The translations under genes and the position numbers were made by a program. A stretch of 37,980 nucleotides of DNA from an uncultured Alistipes sp. (GTDB taxonomy: Bacteria > Bacteroidota > Bacteroidia > Bacteroidales > Rikenellaceae): contig CAUDHE010000009.1 of assembly GCA_958449275.1 (NCBI GenBank), forward strand, positions 1-37,980, read 5' to 3'. The notes below the pieces were generated by a model. That model saw only the letters and a list, made by a program, of their open reading frames with translations. It was not told the origin of the DNA and did no database searches. Positions 33,650 to 37,980 of this stretch are shown in pieces (positions within the stretch are counted from its first letter, which is position 1; each line of letters begins with the position of its first letter).

Positions 33650-34732
33650 ATGCAAACCAAAATCACGATCAGAAACGAGGCGCAGACCTGCTACATCGAC
33701 ATCGAGGGCACCATAGGCGTTCCCGAACAGAGTCAGTTCGACAACGCGGACTCGCGCGTAGCCACCTACGAGACATTCCGCCGCGAGGTGGCGCGCATAG
33801 CCGAAGTAGCCGCCGCGTCGGTGGTGGTGAACATACGTTCGACGGGCGGCGACGTGAACGACGCTCTGTTAATCTACGAGGCGTTGCAGTCGCTCGGCGC
33901 ACGCATCACCACCCGATGCTACGGCTATACGGCCTCGGCCGCCACAATCATAGCGCAGGCCGCCGACCGGGGTTGTCGCGAGATATCGGCCAATGCGCTA
34001 TATCTCATTCACAACTCAACATGCGCCATCGAGGGCAATGCCGCCGCCTTGCAGGGTCGCGCCGAACTGCTGCGCAAGACCGATGCCCGTCTGGCGCGCC
34101 TCTATGCCGACCGTTCGGGCCGCGACGAGCAGACTTTCGTCGATCTCATGGCCGAGAACGACGGCGCGGGCCGCTGGCTCACGGCCGAAGAGACTGTCGA
34201 AGCGGGACTGGCCGACCGCATGATCGACGCACTGCTGACGGGCGTATCGGTGCCCGATCCCGATGACGCGGACACGGATATGCCCGCTCCCGATTCGTCG
34301 AGCGGGGCGGAAAACGACGGCATGCCGTCGGCGCGAGCCGAAACGGCAGGCAGCGGGACGAAAACCGTGGGAGTGGTCGATTCGGTGGCGGGAACCATAG
34401 CTCGCTTCCTGCTTCGACGCTTTGCCTATCGCTGGGAACAGCTCATGGAGCGCATGCGCGAGAAGCGAGAAGCGAAGCAGGCACAAAAGAGTGCCGCCCG
34501 ACCGCAGCCGTCGCAAAAGAGCGATCGGACCGACGATACCTCCGCCGCGGGTAACGGCATCGCCGTACAGGGTGTCGCGGCGGCTGCGCCGATGGCTTTC
34601 GAGGAGGGGCAGAAACGCTACGGCCGAACCGCCGTGGAGGCCGTGGAGGATCCTTCGATGAACGCGCCCCGCTCGCAGGCGAATGAACTTGCGTATGCCG
34701 ACGACGCCAAGGCGTTCGCATCGCGGGTGTGA
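33650..34732 (+). CDS. ClpP-type prohead protease, with possible fused scaffold
   Basis: A 360-residue protein. Residues 1-200 form a ClpP/prohead S14-like serine protease: NIRSTGGDVNDALLIYEAL, nucleophile Ser96 in GYTASAATIIAQA, catalytic His121 in LIHNST, and a downstream LTAEEAVEAGLAD-type segment (GRWLTAEETVEAGLADRMID). This form is used by tailed phages to cleave the prohead. From about residue 205 on the chain becomes low in structure, rich in Ser/Asp/Ala (DADTDMPAPDSSSG), then a basic helical stretch (QLMERMREKREAKQAQKS). That is typical of phage proteases joined to an internal scaffold, in line with the capsid protein starting without a long N-terminal delta domain. An 80-base spacer precedes it. 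Confidence 0.87.
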   Translation: MQTKITIRNEAQTCYIDIEGTIGVPEQSQFDNADSRVATYETFRREVARIAEVAAASVVVNIRSTGGDVNDALLIYEALQSLGARITTRCYGYTASAATIIAQAADRGCREISANALYLIHNSTCAIEGNAAALQGRAELLRKTDARLARLYADRSGRDEQTFVDLMAENDGAGRWLTAEETVEAGLADRMIDALLTGVSVPDPDDADTDMPAPDSSSGAENDGMPSARAETAGSGTKTVGVVDSVAGTIARFLLRRFAYRWEQLMERMREKREAKQAQKSAARPQPSQKSDRTDDTSAAGNGIAVQGVAAAAPMAFEEGQKRYGRTAVEAVEDPSMNAPRSQANELAYADDAKAFASRV

Positions 34733-34768
34733 CGTTCGGTCCAAATACATCTCTTTACTACGATGTTT

Positions 34769-34820
34769 TATGCTGTTCGTCGACTGCAGCAGGAATACTT
34801 CAGTAGTCCGTCGCATGGGG
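34769..34820 (+). repeat. 52-base intergenic repeat, module M1 (copy B)
   Basis: This is the partner of 26092-26143 (44 of 52 identical, no gaps), placed between the protease and capsid genes of the phage block. An open frame of 48 codons (34763-34909) runs through it but shows no codon bias and its changes against copy A are mostly amino-acid-altering. Confidence 0.82.
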
Positions 34821-34822
34821 CC

Positions 34823-34874
34823 GCGGCCTGCGGAGCCGCGACGTGTGCATTCGCGAACGACAGCGGGCCTCCGC
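34823..34874 (+). repeat. Structured repeat module M4 (copy B)
   Basis: GCGGCCTGCGGAG (34823-34835), then ACG and TGCA at similar spacing, and GCGGGCCTCCGC (34863-34874). The same order occurs on the minus strand at 37839-37886. The hairpin CGCGGC/GCCGCG can form at its left end. Confidence 0.6.
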
Positions 34875-34945
34875 CGACGGCATACCCCGAAAGCAAACGG
34901 CACCCTTAACCAGATTCATTTACAAACCCATTAAACTTCAATCAC

Positions 34946-35935
34946 ATGTCAAACATCATCGTAAATCCCAAGAACTACACCGGCCGCGAGCTGGAGACCA
35001 TCTTTTTCCGCCCGCTGCTCTCGGGCCCCACGGCCGAGGCGCTCGGCATCCGCATACTCTACAACATGCCCATGCCCACCGTGGTGCAACTGTGGGACCA
35101 TTCGACCAACGTCCTCGCTCCGTTCGACCGCAACTCGGCGTGGAGCGGCGGCAAAAAGAGCATTCACTATCAGAAGACAATTCCCATGGCCCGCGTCAAG
35201 GCCGAGAATGCCTTTTCGGCGAGCGACTACTTTTCGACCATCTTCGAACTCATCACCAACCGAAACGACGTGAACATGGAGGATCTGACGGGTACCGAGC
35301 TGGAGGCTGCCGAGACCGAACTGTTCCGCCGCGCCATAGCCGAGAGCATTCGCATGAATCTCTGGCTGGGCGACAAGGGCAACCAATACCAGACGGGCTA
35401 CAACGCTTTCGACGGCCTGCTGAAGATCGTCACCGAGCGCGTGAAGTCGGGCGAGCTGAACTACTGCAAGGACAATCTCGACGCCCAGTTGGGCGATTAC
35501 ACCATTCGCCAGCTGTTCGATATGACCATCCGCAACGCCAGCCCTCGCCTCAAGGGGTTGTATCAGGAGGGACAGACGGCGTTCTTCGTGTCGCCCAACA
35601 TCTATTCGCTCTACGAAGCGTTTCTCGACGACAACTTCGGTGCGGCGACCTACGCCGACACGCAGGCGGGACGTCGCGTACTCTCCTACCACGGATTCCC
35701 CGTCGTGGAGGTCAACCTCGAACCCACGATCAGCAACACTTCGCTGTCGTCAGACTTCTGCATCTTCACCGACCGACGCAATCTGGTGATGGCCGTCAAT
35801 ACGGCCGACAGTCCCGGTTCGGAGGTGCGCATGTGGTACAATCCCGACGAGATGGAGAACCGTCAGCGAGCCGTGTTCGCCATCGGATGCGAAATTCTCG
35901 ACGACGATCTGGTCTATGCCTACGTAAACGCCTGA
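34946..35935 (+). CDS. Phage major capsid protein (HK97 fold)
   Basis: A 329-residue protein placed between prohead protease and portal, the usual size for an HK97-fold coat protein without a delta domain. The pattern is consistent: N-terminal arm (about 1-45), E-loop region (about 55-75), spine helix (EDLTGTELEAAETELFRRAIAESIRMNLWLGDKG, about 108-145), P-domain helices, and the A-domain near the C-terminus (SDFCIFTDRRNLVMAVNTADSP, MWYNPDEMENRQRAVFAIGCEI). A phrase-level match to known capsid proteins of Bacteroidetes prophages is from memory. It would be cut or matured by the adjacent protease. Confidence 0.82.
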   Translation: MSNIIVNPKNYTGRELETIFFRPLLSGPTAEALGIRILYNMPMPTVVQLWDHSTNVLAPFDRNSAWSGGKKSIHYQKTIPMARVKAENAFSASDYFSTIFELITNRNDVNMEDLTGTELEAAETELFRRAIAESIRMNLWLGDKGNQYQTGYNAFDGLLKIVTERVKSGELNYCKDNLDAQLGDYTIRQLFDMTIRNASPRLKGLYQEGQTAFFVSPNIYSLYEAFLDDNFGAATYADTQAGRRVLSYHGFPVVEVNLEPTISNTSLSSDFCIFTDRRNLVMAVNTADSPGSEVRMWYNPDEMENRQRAVFAIGCEILDDDLVYAYVNA

Positions 35936-35941
35936 TAACGC

Positions 35942-36466
35942 ATGGCTCTACCCGATTTCTACAAACCTGCGGGCGGGGTGGTCGCGGCGGAACTGTTTCC
36001 CGTCCGCGGCCTCGCCTCGCCGAAGGATATGATCGAGGGACGCGGCGCGGCCGTGTCGCTCATGGACGACGGATCGTCGTACGAAGAGGAGTTTTCCGCC
36101 CGCGACGGCCAAGTGAGCGTGCGCCACACGCTCGTCCTCTGCTCCGACCGAAAGCTGGCCGCCGAGTGGTTCGACAGCAGTTTTCTCCGCATCTGTGCTG
36201 CCGAGGGCGTGGCGGCCGTAGTGAGGATGGCCTCGGGCGAGAGGATCGTGGCGGGATGGTGCCCGCGTTTCGGATTCGAGCAGGCATTGCGGTTGCAATC
36301 GTTGCTGTTTCTCTCGGGCGAGCGTCCCGCCGATTCGCCGCGGGTAAAACTCACCCTTGCGTGCCGCGACACGGGTTCGGCGTTCGACGCGTATCGGCAG
36401 GAGGTGCTGAAAACCGCTCGGGACACCGAGGACAGCATCGAACAGCCGTGCGGAGATCATTCGTAA
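35942..36466 (+). CDS. Phage-block protein between capsid and portal
   Basis: A 174-residue protein 6 bases after the capsid gene. The central part is beta-rich (GRGAAVSLMDDGSSYEEEFSARDGQVSVRHTLVL, AAVVRMASGERIVAGWCPRFGFEQALRLQSLLFLSGE, PRVKLTLACRDTG), as in tail-tube or head-completion proteins; the C-terminus is a charged helix. I recognise no family. The tight spacing and position suggest a structural protein made with the capsid. Tail tube and head-tail connector are both open possibilities. Confidence 0.75.
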   Translation: MALPDFYKPAGGVVAAELFPVRGLASPKDMIEGRGAAVSLMDDGSSYEEEFSARDGQVSVRHTLVLCSDRKLAAEWFDSSFLRICAAEGVAAVVRMASGERIVAGWCPRFGFEQALRLQSLLFLSGERPADSPRVKLTLACRDTGSAFDAYRQEVLKTARDTEDSIEQPCGDHS

Positions 36467-36486
36467 CAAATCAAACAACTTGAATA

Positions 36487-37713
36487 ATGGAACAAAACAG
36501 AACCAAAAGCGCAGCGGTGGCGGTGGGCAACAGAAGTCCCGAACCGCTTTTCGCCATCTCGGGACGCACGGTGCACAGCGACAAATTCTGGCGCTGGGGC
36601 GACGACAACATGCTGCCCTACGCACTTTCGCTCATGTCGCGACGTTCGACCACGCACCGCCGCATAATAAACGACAAGGCCGACTACATAGCGGGCAAAG
36701 GATTCTCGTTCGACGAGCGCCTGCCCCTGCTCGGGCGCCTGGCCGAACGCGTGAACGGCGACGGCGAGTCGCTGCGCACCGTCCTGAGCCGTTTGGCTTT
36801 CGACAAGTCGCTGATGGGTAATGCGTTTCTCGAAATAGTGACCGACGAGAAGCGGTCGTTTCTGTCGTTATACCATCAGGACGCCTCGCGATGCCGCATA
36901 GCGCGCGACGGCCGCCACGTGATACTGCATCACGACTGGACAGCGTTCAAACCCGACGAAGCGCGCACGCTTCCGCTCTACCCCCTGTTCGAAGAGCAAA
37001 GCGACGGATCGATGCGCGCGATGATCCACTACAAGGAGTACGAACCCATGTTCACCCACTACGGAGTGCCGAAGTACATCGCGGGCATGGGCGTGTCGGC
37101 CATAGCCTACAAGACCGACTGCTGGAACATAGCGCGCCTCGACAACTCGTTCCAGCTTTCGGGTGTGATGATGCTCGACGCCACGGCCGACAGCGAGGCC
37201 GAGGCCGAACGCATAGTGCGCATGGCCGAGCAGCGTTTCGCAGGCAATCCCGGGCAGGTGATGTTCGTCATAAAGGAGGGCTCCGAGACCGATAATTCGC
37301 GTTTCATACCTATCGAGGCACGCAACGAGGGCGACTGGAGCGCACTGCACGAGCAGGCAACGAGCGACATAGTGATAGCCCATTCGTGGTTTCGTTCGCT
37401 AAGCGGACTCGATTACTCGTCGGGGTTCAGTTCGGAGCGCATATTGCACGAGTACGAGGTGGCTCTCAACACCGTCATTCTGGCCGAGCAGGAGGAGTTG
37501 ATGGAGCCTATAAAGGCCGTCGTCCGCGAGGTGGCGGGTGTAGACGCCTCGTCGCTGGAGATCGTCAATCGTCCGCCTACACGTTCGAAACCCATATATA
37601 TGAAAGTGTGGGAGGCGCGCAAGGCCGACGGGCTCGATTTCGATCCCGACGACGAACACCAGCAGCCCTATCTGTCGCAGATCACCAAGTACAACATAAC
37701 ACGAATAGATTAG
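36487..37713 (+). CDS. Phage portal protein (HK97/SPP1-like)
   Basis: A 408-residue portal-type protein that would form the dodecameric ring at the DNA entry vertex. Typical stretches are FWRWGDDNMLPYALSLMSRRSTTHRRIINDKADYIAGKGFSF (residues about 34-75), NAFLEIVTDEKRSFLSLYHQD, the clip/stem region VSAIAYKTDCWNIARLDNSFQLSGVMML (about 200-230), and LHEYEVALNTVILAEQEELMEPIKAVV (near 325-350). Its length is close to HK97-family portals. It lies last in the block, after protease and capsid genes, the reverse of the canonical portal-protease-capsid order. No terminase gene is visible on either side within the window. Confidence 0.88.
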   Translation: MEQNRTKSAAVAVGNRSPEPLFAISGRTVHSDKFWRWGDDNMLPYALSLMSRRSTTHRRIINDKADYIAGKGFSFDERLPLLGRLAERVNGDGESLRTVLSRLAFDKSLMGNAFLEIVTDEKRSFLSLYHQDASRCRIARDGRHVILHHDWTAFKPDEARTLPLYPLFEEQSDGSMRAMIHYKEYEPMFTHYGVPKYIAGMGVSAIAYKTDCWNIARLDNSFQLSGVMMLDATADSEAEAERIVRMAEQRFAGNPGQVMFVIKEGSETDNSRFIPIEARNEGDWSALHEQATSDIVIAHSWFRSLSGLDYSSGFSSERILHEYEVALNTVILAEQEELMEPIKAVVREVAGVDASSLEIVNRPPTRSKPIYMKVWEARKADGLDFDPDDEHQQPYLSQITKYNITRID

Positions 37714-37728
37714 GGGCGGCGAACTGCG

Positions 37729-37743
37729 CGGCTCTTTGAGTTG
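37729..37743 (+). repeat. Degenerate hairpin CGGCTC/GAGTTG
   Basis: CGGCTC, loop TTT, GAGTTG, with two G-U pairs, 15 bases after the portal stop. It shares CTCTTTGAGT with stem 1 of module M3 that follows 58 bases on. No T-tract, so not a standard terminator. Confidence 0.45.
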
Positions 37744-37801
37744 TAATAATACACATGAGTCCGCCAATTCTGTTTCAGTTTTTGTCGTTAAAAAAGTAAA
37801 T

Positions 37802-37850
37802 GCGACTCTTTGAGTCGCGCGGGCCGCAGCCTCGGCGCGCGGAGGCCCGC
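37802..37850 (+). repeat. Structured intergenic repeat, module M3 (copy 2)
   Basis: GCGACTC-TTT-GAGTCGC, then GCGGGCC and GGCCCGC as the arms of the second stem around GCAGCCTCG. Compared with 9851-9900 both stems carry paired base changes. Between the portal gene and this repeat lies an AT-rich stretch (37744-37800); the last 94 bases of the window hold module M4 and AT-rich DNA without a gene. Confidence 0.75.
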
Positions 37851-37886
37851 AACGGCATTTGCATCGTTGCGTTCTCCGCAGGCCGC
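37839..37886 (-). repeat. Structured repeat module M4 (copy 2, inverted)
   Basis: On the minus strand it reads GCGGCCTGCGGAGAACGC (37869-37886), ACG, TGCA, then GCGGGCCTCCGC (37839-37850), the same order as at 34823-34874. The first 18 bases match 30209-30226 at 17 positions. It overlaps the second stem of module M3. Confidence 0.62.
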
Positions 37887-37980
37887 GACCCGAAATCCGC
37901 AAAATATGGAATGACTAAGCAAAATAAACTCCTCGTCGGACGGGCGCAATCCAAAAATCAATTCAAATAATAAAAACAAA

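Noticed and set aside
34763..34909. A 48-codon frame through repeat copy B
   Set aside because: The matching frame in copy A does not start or end alike, and five of eight differences alter the amino acid, so a structured repeat explains it better than a small protein.
1..37980. CRISPR array, tRNA, rRNA, insertion sequence or toxin-antitoxin pair
   Set aside because: No regularly spaced direct repeats, no cloverleaf or 16S/23S motifs, no transposase, and no small paired genes of such families were found on either strand.

Overview
The window looks like a high-GC member of the Bacteroidales, and an Alistipes/Rikenellaceae-type chromosome is my best guess. The evidence is: families largely confined to Bacteroidetes (DUF4296, DUF4251 and DUF4861 type proteins); promoters of the phylum-specific form TTG-N20-TAnnTTTG; A-rich leaders without Shine-Dalgarno sites; and GC-rich codon use with frequent ATA for isoleucine. 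The species assignment is inference.

Layout. (1) 61-5713, plus strand: kduI, kduD, a DUF4861-like lipoprotein, a second short-chain dehydrogenase, an aldehyde dehydrogenase and a DUF4251-like lipoprotein, closed by a clear intrinsic terminator at 5738-5767. The first genes handle unsaturated uronic acids released from pectin or glycosaminoglycan-like polysaccharides. (2) 5714-6146: a non-coding interval with a perfect promoter on the minus strand and a candidate ~150-nt small RNA ending in a U8 tract. (3) 6147-17802, minus strand: a long housekeeping and envelope cluster running from a Wzx-type flippase through dut, a lipoprotein cyclophilin, holB, folK, two lipoproteins, an outer-membrane barrel, rbfA, an FtsX/LolC-type permease and a DUF4296 lipoprotein to an amidohydrolase. 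(4) 18038-22576, plus strand: a complete TolC-MacA-MacB(ATPase)-MacB(permease) efflux operon, then a nitroreductase with its own promoter. (5) 23345-29059, minus strand: a HAD phosphatase, an outer-membrane protein, a dicarboxylate/amino-acid symporter, rdgB and a large secreted six-hairpin-glycosidase-like protein. (6) 29326 to the window end, plus strand: a strong promoter, a ~370-nt structured leader and seven phage-structural genes (two or three tail-type genes, ClpP-type prohead protease fused to a possible scaffold, major capsid protein, a small head/tail protein, portal). The order is unusual because the portal comes last. No integrase, terminase, tape measure or lysis gene is visible before the window ends.

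The two most interesting signals are (a) the phage head/tail gene block, which sits under a host-type promoter and has host-like composition, and (b) a mosaic family of short structured repeats in at least eight intergenic spacers, both in the housekeeping region and between the phage genes. Its hairpin stems show compensatory base changes between copies, which indicates selection on structure. All family names come from reading the sequence; no database search was run.
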